In this document: in pieces, positions 1 through 7,670 of the stretch
How positions within the stretch are numbered: position 1 is the stretch's first letter
Layout: each line of letters starts with the position of its first letter
NCBI GenBank assembly: GCA_036746315.1
Contig: DAIOEK010000048.1
Span: 1 to 21,227 of the forward strand
DNA from: DAIOEK01 sp036746315
GTDB taxonomy: Bacteria > Chloroflexota > Anaerolineae > Anaerolineales > Anaerolineaceae
Length of the DNA: 21,227 nt
Direction: 5' to 3'
Translations under genes and position numbers: made by a program
The notes under the pieces: model-generated
Told to the model about the DNA's origin: nothing
What the model saw: only the letters and a program-made list of their open reading frames with translations
The model's database searches: none

Positions 1-737
1 ACATCCCCTTTTTGTTCAACGACCGTCTTCAAACCGACATTTATGTTCGGCGGGATGGGTTCTGGGCGCTTCATTTCAGGGAAGATGGGGTTTCGTTGAT
101 TATGAATTTCGACCACTTTGGTCTTACCGCCCTGCAAGACCTCGGAATACCAACCTGCACCGTTTCCCCACATTGTATCCACGACAACCGTCAGTCCGGC
201 ATCCCTGATCTTGGGGATGTCGACCAGGTTTTGGATGTGCTCAATATAGGCGGGTTTCGGGTCAAACAGGACAATTTGCCCATTCTTGAGGGCATCATCC
301 TGATTGGCAATCTTCACTTTGGAGACATCGGCTGGAATATTCTTTTCGATGAAGACCAAACCTTCGGGATCGATGGCACCGCCAAATTCATTGCGCACCT
401 TGAACCCGTTATCGGTGGGGGGATTGTGTGAAGCAGTGATATTGATGGCGCCGGCAGCCTTTTTATTTACCACTGAAAATGCAATCACCGGCGTTGGTGT
501 GGCTGTGTCGGTTAGATATACCCGATAGCCATTCCCGGCAAGTACGCTGGCGGCAGCCATGGCAAAATTTTCTGAATGAAAGCGTTTATCGTAACCAACA
601 ACGACCCAGGAGCCCTGTTTACCTTTCGCATCCAAATAAGCGGCAAAACCCTGTGTACACCGGCGTACATTGGCAAACGTATAATCTTCCGCTATTACAC
701 CTCTCCACCCATCCGTACCAAATTTTATATCTGACAT
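1..737 (-). CDS. Phosphoglucomutase/phosphomannomutase family protein (N-terminal part; runs off the left edge)
   Basis: Reading the minus strand from an ATG at 737-735 gives 245 uninterrupted codons to the window edge, so the C-terminal part is missing. The protein starts MSDIKFGTDGWRG, the substrate-loop start of alpha-D-phosphohexomutases. It carries the phosphoserine signature ITASHNP with the catalytic Ser at residue 103, followed by P-T-D-N-G-F-K. Family enzymes interconvert hexose 1- and 6-phosphates in the cytosol through a phosphoserine/bisphosphate intermediate, feeding glycogen or cell-envelope sugar synthesis. Domain 1 is complete and domain 2 is present; the metal-binding DxDxD loop and the C-terminal domain may lie wholly or partly outside the window. 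An AAGGGAG ribosome-binding site lies 8 nt upstream of the start. Glucose versus mannose specificity cannot be read from this part. Confidence 0.93.
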   Translation of the reverse strand, partial: MSDIKFGTDGWRGVIAEDYTFANVRRCTQGFAAYLDAKGKQGSWVVVGYDKRFHSENFAMAAASVLAGNGYRVYLTDTATPTPVIAFSVVNKKAAGAINITASHNPPTDNGFKVRNEFGGAIDPEGLVFIEKNIPADVSKVKIANQDDALKNGQIVLFDPKPAYIEHIQNLVDIPKIRDAGLTVVVDTMWGNGAGWYSEVLQGGKTKVVEIHNQRNPIFPEMKRPEPIPPNINVGLKTVVEQKGD

Positions 738-833
738 AAATAGCTCCCTTATATATTTAGGATATTTCATATTATATCAATGGTTATAATTGAGCATTGA
801 AATTTGTAACAGGCTCATATAAGGAACCCCAGG
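738..833. promoter_or_regulatory. Divergent AT-rich promoter region between the hexose-phosphate mutase and cysteine desulfurase genes
   Basis: This 96-bp interval separates two divergent genes and is strongly AT-rich. It contains a perfect TATAAT on the plus strand (785-790) and another on the minus strand (776-771), each giving a leader of about 30-40 nt. Neither has a good -35 hexamer at 17 nt, so the assignment rests on the -10 matches and the divergent context. AAGGAA at 821-826 serves as ribosome-binding site for the plus gene. Confidence 0.45.
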
Positions 834-1976
834 ATGATATACCTCGATCACTCCGCCTCCACCCCTGTGGCACCCCAAGTGCTGGATGCCATGCTGCCGT
901 ACTTCTCTGAGCATTACGCCAACCCGTCTTCCGTCCACCGACCCGGGCAAAAAGCGGAAGCCGCCCTGGAAGAAGCGCGGGAGAACATCGCCACATGTTT
1001 ACACTGCCGTCCCGATGAAATGTTTTTTACTTCAGGCGGCACGGAAAGCAACAACCTGGCGATCCGCGGCGCGGCATACGCTGTTCGAAAACACAGCGGC
1101 AAAACGCACCTGTTGACCACGCCGGTTGAGCATCCTGCCGTATTGAATACAGTTAAAGATCTTGCAGGCAACTTTTCGTTTCAAATGGCTCTGATACCGG
1201 TGAATCATTTCGGCACTGCTTCGCCCGAGGGGCTGCGCTCCTTGATCCAACTAGGCACGGTGCTTGCCAGTGTGATCTACGCCAACAATGAAGTAGGCAC
1301 GATCAATCCGATCGATGAGATCGGTGAAATCTGCCGGGAGAAAGGCATTCTGCTTCACGCGGATGCTGTTCAGGCAGCCGGTTATCTGGATATTGATCTT
1401 TCCAGAACAAATGTGGATATGCTATCCATTGGAGCTCATAAATTCTACGGTCCCAAAGGCGTCGGCGCGCTATTCATCAGGAAGGGAACACGCATACAAG
1501 GCATTCAAACCGGCGGCTCACACGAGCGCGGACTGCGGGCAGGCACATCCAACGTGCCGCTGATCGTGGGGATGGCAGCCGCCTTAAAACTGGCGGTGGA
1601 ACTGCGGGATAAAGAACGGGAAAGATTATCCAGGCTGCGCGACGAATTGGTCGAAAGAGTATTGCGTGCCACACCGGATGCCAGGTTGACCGGAGATCCC
1701 ATCCAGCGACTGCCGCACCATGCCAGCTTCATTTTTCCGGGCGTGGATGGCAACCAACTTGTGATGCTGCTCGACCATGCCGGTTTTGCGTGCTCTTCCG
1801 GTTCCGCCTGCAAAACGGGCAATCCGGAACCCTCCGAAGTACTGTTGGCTATCGGTTATTCGGCGGATGATGCCAGGTCATCCCTGCGCATTACACTCGG
1901 TCGAAGCACCACACAGGAACAAATTACCGCATTCTGCGAAACCCTGGCGAATGTGATAAACAAAGCGAGCGTGTGA
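834..1976 (+). CDS. Cysteine desulfurase (NifS/IscS family, likely sulfur donor for MnmA)
   Basis: A 380-aa PLP-dependent class V aminotransferase-fold enzyme, usual length for the family, that removes sulfur from L-cysteine as a persulfide. Visible motifs: LDHSASTP at the N terminus, FTSGGTESNN near residue 70, HADAVQAAG near 175, the PLP-lysine motif GAHKFYGPKG (Lys203), and the active-site loop CSSGSACKTG with the persulfide Cys at 326; a second Cys at 320 precedes it. The short gap to mnmA (6 nt) indicates one transcript. This is the same pairing as yrvO-mnmA of Bacillus, where the desulfurase is dedicated to tRNA 2-thiouridine. No iscU/sufU scaffold gene is adjacent, which favours tRNA thiolation over general Fe-S assembly as the job. 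That last point is inference. Confidence 0.94.
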   Translation: MIYLDHSASTPVAPQVLDAMLPYFSEHYANPSSVHRPGQKAEAALEEARENIATCLHCRPDEMFFTSGGTESNNLAIRGAAYAVRKHSGKTHLLTTPVEHPAVLNTVKDLAGNFSFQMALIPVNHFGTASPEGLRSLIQLGTVLASVIYANNEVGTINPIDEIGEICREKGILLHADAVQAAGYLDIDLSRTNVDMLSIGAHKFYGPKGVGALFIRKGTRIQGIQTGGSHERGLRAGTSNVPLIVGMAAALKLAVELRDKERERLSRLRDELVERVLRATPDARLTGDPIQRLPHHASFIFPGVDGNQLVMLLDHAGFACSSGSACKTGNPEPSEVLLAIGYSADDARSSLRITLGRSTTQEQITAFCETLANVINKASV

Positions 1977-1982
1977 GGCGGG

Positions 1983-3038
1983 ATGGGTAAAACTGTGGTT
2001 GTGGGTATGAGCGGCGGTGTGGATAGCACATTCGCGGCTGCATACCTGAAAAACGAAGGATACGAAGTGATCGGGGTGATGCTGCGCCTCTGGGCAGAGA
2101 CGGGCATGGAAGAGCAAAACAAATGCTGCTCACCGGATGCCATGACCATGGCTAGACGTGTGGCTGCCATGCTGGATGTCCCCTTCTATGTCATTGATGC
2201 CAAGGAGGCTTTCAGGGCAAAGGTGGTGGAGTACTTCATTCAGGGTTACACACGGGGCATCACACCCAATCCCTGCCTGGTGTGCAACACGGATATCCGC
2301 TGGCGTACCCTGCTGGAACAGGCAGACAAGTTCGGCGCGGATATGGTCGCAACCGGTCACTATGCACAAATCGATCACAGCAATCCGGCGCCCAAACTGT
2401 TGCGGGGCAGGGACACACGTAAAGATCAATCCTATGTGCTGTCACGCCTACCGCTGGAATATTTGAAACGAACCATTTTACCGGTGGCTGGCTTCACCAA
2501 GCCAGAGGTGAGGGCATACTGCCAGGACTTGCATTTGCCGACTGCGGCCCGACCGGACAGCCAGGATCTGTGTTTTCTGGGTGAAATGAATTATCGGGAT
2601 TTTCTAGCCAAATACTCCCCGTCCAGCCTTCAGCCCGGCGACATTGTGGATTCGAATGGAAAAGTATTGGGGAAACACCAGGGACTTGGCGCATATACGC
2701 TTGGACAGCGCAAGGGGCTGCGCATAGCTTATAAAGAACCTTTATACGTTATTGACAAAGACGCAGAGAATAACCGCCTGATGGTTGGCACCAAGGATGA
2801 GACAAAAAAGCAGACCATCCATGTATCCCTGTTCAACTGGCTGGAGAAGCCCGAGGTGGAGGGATTCGATGCCCTGGTACAGGTCAGGTACAACTCCAGA
2901 CCGCAACCGGCAAAAATATTTGCCAAATTGAACGAGGCGGAAATCGAGTTTGAGCAGCCTGTAGCGGATATTGCCAGCGGTCAAGTTGCAGCGATCTATG
3001 TTGGGAATGTTTGTTGGGGCGGGGGGATTATTGTATAA
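1983..3038 (+). CDS. mnmA: tRNA-uridine 2-sulfurtransferase MnmA (TrmU)
   Basis: A 351-aa cytosolic enzyme that adenylates U34 of tRNA-Lys/Glu/Gln and installs 2-thiouridine. The PP-loop SGGVDS is at residues 10-15. The two catalytic cysteines are in NPCLVCN (Cys101, with Cys98 nearby) and DSQDLCFLG (Cys197), matching the spacing of E. coli Cys102/Cys199. GHYAQI, LGQRKGL and the C-terminal barrel segment ending WGGGIIV are all present, so the protein is full length. The start ATG is six bases after the cysteine desulfurase stop, and GGCGGG in that gap is a possible weak ribosome-binding site. The adjacent desulfurase presumably supplies the persulfide. Confidence 0.96.
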   Translation: MGKTVVVGMSGGVDSTFAAAYLKNEGYEVIGVMLRLWAETGMEEQNKCCSPDAMTMARRVAAMLDVPFYVIDAKEAFRAKVVEYFIQGYTRGITPNPCLVCNTDIRWRTLLEQADKFGADMVATGHYAQIDHSNPAPKLLRGRDTRKDQSYVLSRLPLEYLKRTILPVAGFTKPEVRAYCQDLHLPTAARPDSQDLCFLGEMNYRDFLAKYSPSSLQPGDIVDSNGKVLGKHQGLGAYTLGQRKGLRIAYKEPLYVIDKDAENNRLMVGTKDETKKQTIHVSLFNWLEKPEVEGFDALVQVRYNSRPQPAKIFAKLNEAEIEFEQPVADIASGQVAAIYVGNVCWGGGIIV

Positions 3039-3039
3039 T
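3011..3039 (+). promoter_or_regulatory. Promoter for the small membrane protein, overlapping the mnmA stop codon
   Basis: TTGTTG (3011-3016), a 17-bp spacer and a perfect TATAAT (3034-3039) form a good sigma-A type promoter inside the last codons of mnmA. Transcription would start around 3046, leaving a leader of only about 8 nt before the ATG at 3054. No ribosome-binding site is visible there, consistent with near-leaderless translation. Confidence 0.5.
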
Positions 3040-3053
3040 TACCCTGAATTTTT

Positions 3054-3332
3054 ATGACACTTCCAGCAATACTCTTCGGTCTTCTCATCTCCACCATGCT
3101 GGGCGCAGCATTCCATTTATGGAAAGACGGCGGCATATGGCGCCTGATTTTGTACTTATCCCTTAGCGAAATTGGATTCTGGGCAGGGCATGGTTTTTCT
3201 CTATGGGTCGGTTGGGATTTCTGGAAGATTGGAGCCCTGCATATGGGCTTTGCGCTGATCGGCGTGGTGGTTTTCCTCGGCGTGGGACATTGGCTATCGC
3301 TGATCAGCCCACCCGGGTTCAACCGGAATTAA
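3054..3332 (+). CDS. Small three-helix membrane protein of unknown function
   Basis: A 92-aa hydrophobic protein with three predicted membrane segments, roughly residues 4-22, 28-48 and 60-83. It is rich in Trp, Gly and Phe and ends in a short polar tail (PPGFNRN). I do not recognise a family and assign no function. The gene follows mnmA by 15 nt but has no clear ribosome-binding site; a promoter-like TTGTTG-17-TATAAT sits directly in front, so it may be made from a very short leader as well as by readthrough. A strong bidirectional terminator lies 19 bp after the stop. Coding status is supported by the clean membrane topology and by its position between a gene and a terminator. Confidence 0.75.
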   Translation: MTLPAILFGLLISTMLGAAFHLWKDGGIWRLILYLSLSEIGFWAGHGFSLWVGWDFWKIGALHMGFALIGVVVFLGVGHWLSLISPPGFNRN

Positions 3333-3351
3333 TTATTCCTTGAAAGATAAT

Positions 3352-3389
3352 AAATAAAGGAGATTGTTCGAATACAATCTCCTTTATTT
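3352..3389. terminator. Bidirectional intrinsic terminator between convergent genes
   Basis: AAATAAAGGAGATTGT (3352-3367), a 6-nt loop, and its perfect reverse complement (3374-3389) give a 16-bp stem. The A-rich and T-rich ends supply a U tract in both directions, so it can end both the plus-strand membrane-protein transcript and the minus-strand cold-shock transcript. Confidence 0.85.
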
Positions 3390-3439
3390 GATTGACAGAT
3401 TGGTTGCAGGTTCCGCACTGCCAGAATTGACGAAATAAA

Positions 3440-3652
3440 TTAGCTCATTATTATAACGTTGGATGCTTGCAGACCCTTGGGGCCTTTTTCCACCTGAAAC
3501 TCTACAGCCTGACCCTGTTCCAAATTCTTGAATCCATCACCCGTGATGGAAGAGTAGTGAACAAATACATCCGGCTCACCCTCTCTCTGGATAAAGCCAT
3601 AGCCCTTGGTGGTATTAAACCACTTGACAACACCACTTACTCTTTCGCTCAT
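3440..3652 (-). CDS. Cold-shock domain protein (CspA family)
   Basis: A 70-aa single cold-shock domain, the usual length. RNP1 is KGYGFIQ and RNP2 is VFVHYSSI, preceded by the VKWFN motif typical of the family. These proteins bind single-stranded RNA/DNA and melt RNA structure in the cytosol. The start follows AAGGAG with 5-8 nt spacing. Upstream lies a long untranslated leader from a consensus promoter, as in other csp genes where the leader controls translation with temperature. Housekeeping or cold-inducible role cannot be decided from sequence. Confidence 0.95.
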   Translation of the reverse strand: MSERVSGVVKWFNTTKGYGFIQREGEPDVFVHYSSITGDGFKNLEQGQAVEFQVEKGPKGLQASNVIIMS

Positions 3653-3796
3653 TCCTCACTCCTTAGAATTGAAAAAATACTGGCCGCCATGGTCCTGTTG
3701 CATGGGTGAGCATTGAAACAAAATACGACCTGAACATCATGGCTGATGCCCAGATCGGTTTCTTACTGCTTAATCCAAAACAAGAACCACATACGA
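3653..3796 (-). promoter_or_regulatory. Long 5' untranslated leader of the cold-shock gene
   Basis: From the predicted start site near 3796 to the ATG at 3652 the mRNA would have about 145 nt of leader with no convincing ORF. This length is close to the ~160-nt leader of E. coli cspA. I do not see the enterobacterial cold-box sequence or one dominant hairpin; a thermosensing role is inference from the family. Confidence 0.5.
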
Positions 3797-3801
3797 AAAT
3801 T

Positions 3802-3830
3802 ATTATATACAGACTTTTTTTAACTTGCAA
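3802..3830 (-). promoter_or_regulatory. Consensus promoter of the cold-shock gene
   Basis: On the minus strand TTGCAA (3830-3825), a 17-bp A-rich spacer and a perfect TATAAT (3807-3802) form a near-consensus sigma-70/sigma-A promoter. Confidence 0.75.
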
Positions 3831-3872
3831 CACATTTTTTCAACGGATTTTTAATCTGTTCTTAATTTAAAA

Positions 3873-3899
3873 CGGGTTGGCAGATATTTTGCCAACCCG
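3873..3899 (-). terminator. Intrinsic terminator of the VKOR / acidic-protein operon
   Basis: A perfect 10-bp stem CGGGTTGGCA / TGCCAACCCG with a 7-nt loop, followed on the minus strand by TTTTAAATT. It lies 19 bp after the stop of the acidic protein. Confidence 0.85.
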
Positions 3900-3918
3900 A
3901 AGATCGAAAATCAGGGGA

Positions 3919-4155
3919 TTAATATTCGTCGTCGTCATCCATCCAGAGGTCTTCATCCTCGTCTTCTTCGCCCTCCATTTCATCCCATTCTTCAAGCTCC
4001 TCCTCTTCCTCATCCCAATCCTCATCGGTAGACATCTCGGCATTGGGTGAGTAGGTTAAACAACCTGAATCGGGGTCAAACTCAACTTGTGCGGCGCTAC
4101 AGTAACCGTCGTCCAACAGAGCGCAATCGAGATAATGGCAACGAATTCTTGGCAT
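3919..4155 (-). CDS. Small cysteine-rich protein with hyperacidic C-terminal tail (DUF1540-like head)
   Basis: A 78-aa protein in two parts. The head (about residues 4-35) has four cysteines at 6, 11, 19 and 32 in the arrangement C-x4-C-x7-C-x12-C-x-T-Y, which resembles the small presumed metal-binding DUF1540 pattern. The remaining ~40 residues are almost all Asp and Glu with a few Trp and Met. No signal peptide or membrane segment is visible. AGGAGAG precedes the ATG. The gene is 24 nt downstream of the VKOR-family gene and shares its terminator, so the two are co-transcribed. A metal-binding or chaperone-like role is possible but not shown. Confidence 0.8.
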   Translation of the reverse strand: MPRIRCHYLDCALLDDGYCSAAQVEFDPDSGCLTYSPNAEMSTDEDWDEEEEELEEWDEMEGEEDEDEDLWMDDDDEY

Positions 4156-4179
4156 GGTTCTTCTCTCCTGGAAAAAGTC

Positions 4180-4614
4180 TTAATTCTTTAGCACTTTCAA
4201 AGATTTGTAAAGCGATAACTCGAAAATGGCAAGCATCAGCAAAGCTGAAATTACACAATAAATGCAAATGGCAAAAAGTACAGCCACTTCAATATAGGTC
4301 AGGTATGCTGAGAACAATACACCGAACAGGGTTATCCCCAGCAATGTGAAATTGAGAAAATGATTCTCTTTGCCTGTTTTTAGGAAAAATAATGCCACCA
4401 AAATAATCAACAGATATCCGGCAAAACCGAGATAGGCAACCGGGATCCCATGTAATTCAGAATAAATACTATTGTTCACAGAGCCGCAATCACCCAAACC
4501 GGGCAGGCATCGAATATCATGCCGGGTAAGTTTTCCCCAGGAAAGGTACCCTGAATCGAACAGACCAAGGATACTGAGAATGAGTATGGTGATATTGACT
4601 TTGCGAAAGAGCAC
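4180..4614 (-). CDS. Vitamin K epoxide reductase (VKOR) family disulfide-bond protein
   Basis: A 144-aa integral membrane protein with four or five hydrophobic helices. Bacterial VKOR homologs reoxidise a periplasmic/extracellular DsbA-like thioredoxin using membrane quinone. The diagnostic residues are present: loop cysteines 36 and 43 (CLPGLGDC, followed by G-S-V-N-N-S) and the redox pair CIYC at 117-120 in the last-but-one helix. The start is a GTG preceded by AGGAGT at good spacing. No fused thioredoxin domain is present, so the partner is elsewhere. A DsbB-like function is established for the family; the substrate here is unknown. Confidence 0.9.
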   Translation of the reverse strand: MLFRKVNITILILSILGLFDSGYLSWGKLTRHDIRCLPGLGDCGSVNNSIYSELHGIPVAYLGFAGYLLIILVALFFLKTGKENHFLNFTLLGITLFGVLFSAYLTYIEVAVLFAICIYCVISALLMLAIFELSLYKSLKVLKN

Positions 4615-4638
4615 TATGATACTCCTATTGCGGCACGC

Positions 4639-4667
4639 ATTTTACCCCACTAATGCAAATTGGTAAA
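4639..4667 (-). promoter_or_regulatory. Candidate promoter of the VKOR gene
   Basis: On the minus strand TTTACC (4667-4662), a 17-bp spacer, then TAAAAT (4644-4639), 24 bp upstream of the GTG start. The outer bases also form a short inverted repeat (TTTACC/GGTAAA) spanning the whole promoter. Confidence 0.4.
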
Positions 4668-4692
4668 CCCTCTTGAGTAGTTTTTGTAGCAA

Positions 4693-6915
4693 TTAACCGC
4701 CTCGAAAACGATGAACTTCCATTACATTTTGCAGGTTTTCAATTCGCGAAAGTATCCTGCTCAATTGCACAATATCACCCACTTCAAGGACGACATTGAT
4801 CACCGCCAGATTATGATTGATTTTAAGATTGATATCGACCAGGTTTACGTTTTCATTGGTCAGAATACTGGAAATATCCCCCATCAATCCCTGCCGGTCA
4901 TATGCCTTGATCTGCACCGAAACCGGATAAGTTCTTACCGGCTCGCCCCATGAAACTTTTACCAGCCGCTCGCGGTCTTTTGCCCGCAGGATATTGGGGC
5001 AATCCTGCCGATGAATGGTGGCGCCTCTTCCGCGGGTGATATAGCCGATAATTTCATCGCCCGGCACCGGTTTGCAGCATTTTGCCATGGAGGTGAGCAA
5101 CCCTTTCAGCCCCAAAACAGTCACCGTGTCGGCAGTAATTTTTGCTGAGGTTGCAGGTTTAGGAATGAGAACTTCAGCTACTTTTTCCTTTTCACTTTCA
5201 GCAATGCGGCTGATGATCCTGCCAATGGAAAGATCGCCGCATCCAATTGCCTGGTAGAAGTCCTCCATATCCGGCTGGTCAAATTCAGCACGGAGTTTTT
5301 CCAGATCAATATCAGCCAGCCCCAGGCGTTTGAACTCACGTTCCAACTGCAGCTTGCCCTGCACCAGGTTCTGGTCATAATCCTGCTTTTTGAACCATTG
5401 TTTGATCTTGGATCTGCCGCGCTGGGTGGTGACCAACCCAAGGTTGGGATTCAACCAGTCACGGGATGGTCCGCCTTGCTTGGCGGTTAGAATTTCCACC
5501 TGATCCCCTGTTTTCAGGGTGTAATCGAGGGTAACCAGTTTTCCGTTTATCTTCGCGCCGCGGCAACGATGCCCGATTTCGGTGTGCACATGATACGCAA
5601 AATCGAGCGGAGTGGATCCGGCAGGCAGGTCGATAATATCGCCGCGCGGGGTAAAGACATACACCCGATCCTGGAAGACATCTGATTTCATGCCTTCCAC
5701 GAATTCCTGGGCATCATCCACATCTTTTCGCCAATCCATCAAACGGCGCAGCCAGTTTACCCGCTGCTCGAAGGAATCATCGCGCTTGCGACCTTCCTTA
5801 TACCGCCAATGCGCCGCAATACCATACTCGGCATTTTGGTGCATTTCTGGGGTGCGAATCTGCACCTCAAGCGGCTTGCCATCATCATAAATCACGGCGG
5901 TATGGAGTGATTGATAGAAATTATCCTTGGGCGCCGCAATGTAATCATCGAATTCATGCGGAATGGGCCGCCAGTGGGTATGAATGACTCCCAGCGCAGC
6001 ATAACAGGAGGGGATATCGGGGACGATCAGGCGAACCGCACGCAGATCACGCACATGTTCAAAAGATTTCCCCTTTTCCATCATTTTCTTGTAAATAGAG
6101 TAGATATGTTTCGGTCTGCCGCTAATCTCCACCTGAATGCCCGCCTGGTTGAGAATCTGGGTAAGCTGGCTGATGGTTTGCTTGATCTGGTTTTCGCGGC
6201 TTTCCCGCTTTTCAGCGAGTTGCTCGGCAATTTCTTTATACTTCTCCGGATCCACATACCTGAAGGCAAGGTCTTCCAACTCCCACTTCATCTGCCAGAT
6301 ACCCAGGCGATTTGCCAGGGGGGCGAAGATTTCCATGGTTTCGCGGGCGATCCGCTTACGCTTGGCTTCGGGCATATACCCCAGGGTGCGCATATTGTGG
6401 GTTCGGTCTGCCAGTTTGATGAGCACCACCCGGATGTCATCCCCCATCGCCAGGAAGGTTTTTCTCAGCGTCTCGGATTTCAGATCCCGTTTCCGCGAGC
6501 GCTGTGCCTGAAGCACCTCTTCTTCGGAAACGCCACTTTCATCTCCATCGCCATTTTTTTCGCCATTGTGTTCATGCTGGTCCGCACGGGAAACCCGCGG
6601 CAGGTTGGTGAGCTTGGTGACGCCATCCACCAGTTTTGCGATCTCATCGCCAAATTCGACCCGAATGCGGTCGAGGGTAACATCGGTGTCTTCCACCGTA
6701 TCATGCAGCAGTCCCGCCACAATTACTTCAGGCGGGACTTTCATTTCAACCAGGATGGAAGCAACAGCAAGACAATGGGAAATGTAGGGCTCACCGCTGA
6801 CACGTTTCTGCCCTTCATGGGCAATCTCAGCCATCTTGTAAGCGCGCTGAATCATCTCCCGGTCGATCAGGTTGTATGATTCTGGCAGGCTTTCAAGCAG
6901 GTTTTCGATTTTCAC
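4693..6915 (-). CDS. Rel/SpoT family (p)ppGpp synthetase/hydrolase
   Basis: A 740-aa long RSH protein that controls the stringent response. Domains in order: HD hydrolase (about 25-195) with HDTVEDTD at 71-78 and LADRTHNMRTL at 169-178; synthetase (about 235-375) with GRPKHIYSIYKKM, the EFDDYIAAPKDNFYQSLHT stretch at 321-339 and VQIRTPEMH; TGS (415-478); helical region; zinc-finger-like segment with CC at 613-614, His635 and Cys639; and a C-terminal ACT domain (about 664-740). The start is a GTG with GGAG about 10 nt upstream. A 35-residue hydrophilic insertion (108-142) separates two parts of the HD domain. The synthetase loop reads E-F-D-D, the signature of monofunctional RelA, although the hydrolase motifs look intact. 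It is probably the only long RSH of this genome, which I cannot check. Confidence 0.95.
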   Translation of the reverse strand: MKIENLLESLPESYNLIDREMIQRAYKMAEIAHEGQKRVSGEPYISHCLAVASILVEMKVPPEVIVAGLLHDTVEDTDVTLDRIRVEFGDEIAKLVDGVTKLTNLPRVSRADQHEHNGEKNGDGDESGVSEEEVLQAQRSRKRDLKSETLRKTFLAMGDDIRVVLIKLADRTHNMRTLGYMPEAKRKRIARETMEIFAPLANRLGIWQMKWELEDLAFRYVDPEKYKEIAEQLAEKRESRENQIKQTISQLTQILNQAGIQVEISGRPKHIYSIYKKMMEKGKSFEHVRDLRAVRLIVPDIPSCYAALGVIHTHWRPIPHEFDDYIAAPKDNFYQSLHTAVIYDDGKPLEVQIRTPEMHQNAEYGIAAHWRYKEGRKRDDSFEQRVNWLRRLMDWRKDVDDAQEFVEGMKSDVFQDRVYVFTPRGDIIDLPAGSTPLDFAYHVHTEIGHRCRGAKINGKLVTLDYTLKTGDQVEILTAKQGGPSRDWLNPNLGLVTTQRGRSKIKQWFKKQDYDQNLVQGKLQLEREFKRLGLADIDLEKLRAEFDQPDMEDFYQAIGCGDLSIGRIISRIAESEKEKVAEVLIPKPATSAKITADTVTVLGLKGLLTSMAKCCKPVPGDEIIGYITRGRGATIHRQDCPNILRAKDRERLVKVSWGEPVRTYPVSVQIKAYDRQGLMGDISSILTNENVNLVDINLKINHNLAVINVVLEVGDIVQLSRILSRIENLQNVMEVHRFRGG

Positions 6916-6998
6916 AACAGATAGCTCCGTGTTCGGCTAAATCGCAAATCCGAAGTTGGTTATAGTTTATTCAAATTTACCCGGAGGACAAGCCCCAA

Positions 6999-7667
6999 TT
7001 ATTCACTGATTTGATCAAGCAATTCCTTAAGTGGCAAATCGGCAAGCGAAGGCAGTATCATATCCGCATGCCCCAGGTGGCTGTTCTTTGTGAGTTGATT
7101 GGGAATGGCAATGGTAAAAATACTGGCAGCCTTTGCGGCAGTAATACCCAGCGCTGAATCTTCAATGGCGAGCACCTGGTATGGGAACAAACCGAGGTTT
7201 GTCACCGCTTTCTCAAACAAATATGGATATGGTTTTGTTCTGATAACCTGTTCTTTCGTTACGATGGTGTCGAAATAAGAGAACAGATTGCGCTCTTTGA
7301 GGTGACCAACCACCCAGTTGCTATCCGAACTGGAGGCGATCCCCAACTTCAGCCCCAGGTTTTTTGCATCATTCAGGTAATCCACCACCCCCGGAAGCAC
7401 ATCCATTTCCATCAGCAGTGCCCGGTCACGTTGCGCCTGCTCAGATAATATTGCCTGGCGATCCAACTTTACCCTGGCTTTTTCTTCCAGATAAGTGATC
7501 GGATCAAAGTAGTTCTCTGTGGTGCCGACAATCTGCATCCATTGCTTCAGAGGGAGAGAGCAATTATATCTTTTGTAAATTTCAACCCAGGCCTGATATG
7601 TGGTTGATTCGGTATCCAGAATGGTGCCATCAAAATCAAAAACAATACCTCTAATCATCTGCCTCAC
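6999..7667 (-). CDS. HAD-superfamily phosphatase, beta-phosphoglucomutase-like
   Basis: A 222-aa soluble hydrolase of HAD subfamily I. Motif I is DFDGTILDTE (nucleophile Asp11, Asp13), motif II ASSSDS, motif III Lys in TKPYP and motif IV IEDSALGI. The alpha-helical cap lies between motifs I and II. Members dephosphorylate sugar phosphates or isomerise beta-glucose 1-phosphate; substrate cannot be read here. A GTG start at 7667 lies three bases after the upstream stop; an in-frame ATG at 7658 is an alternative with a closer GAGG. It is the last gene of the oxidoreductase operon and may clear a phosphorylated intermediate, which is inference. Confidence 0.88.
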   Translation of the reverse strand: MRQMIRGIVFDFDGTILDTESTTYQAWVEIYKRYNCSLPLKQWMQIVGTTENYFDPITYLEEKARVKLDRQAILSEQAQRDRALLMEMDVLPGVVDYLNDAKNLGLKLGIASSSDSNWVVGHLKERNLFSYFDTIVTKEQVIRTKPYPYLFEKAVTNLGLFPYQVLAIEDSALGITAAKAASIFTIAIPNQLTKNSHLGHADMILPSLADLPLKELLDQISE

Positions 7668-7670
7668 TAC

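Noticed and set aside
12..431. Plus-strand open frames across the first 740 bases
   Set aside because: They are shadows of the minus-strand hexose-phosphate mutase, whose catalytic serine motif and ribosome-binding site are clear.
5911..6879. A 322-codon plus-strand open frame
   Set aside because: It lies wholly antisense to the Rel gene, resembles no protein and is explained by codon bias of the real gene.
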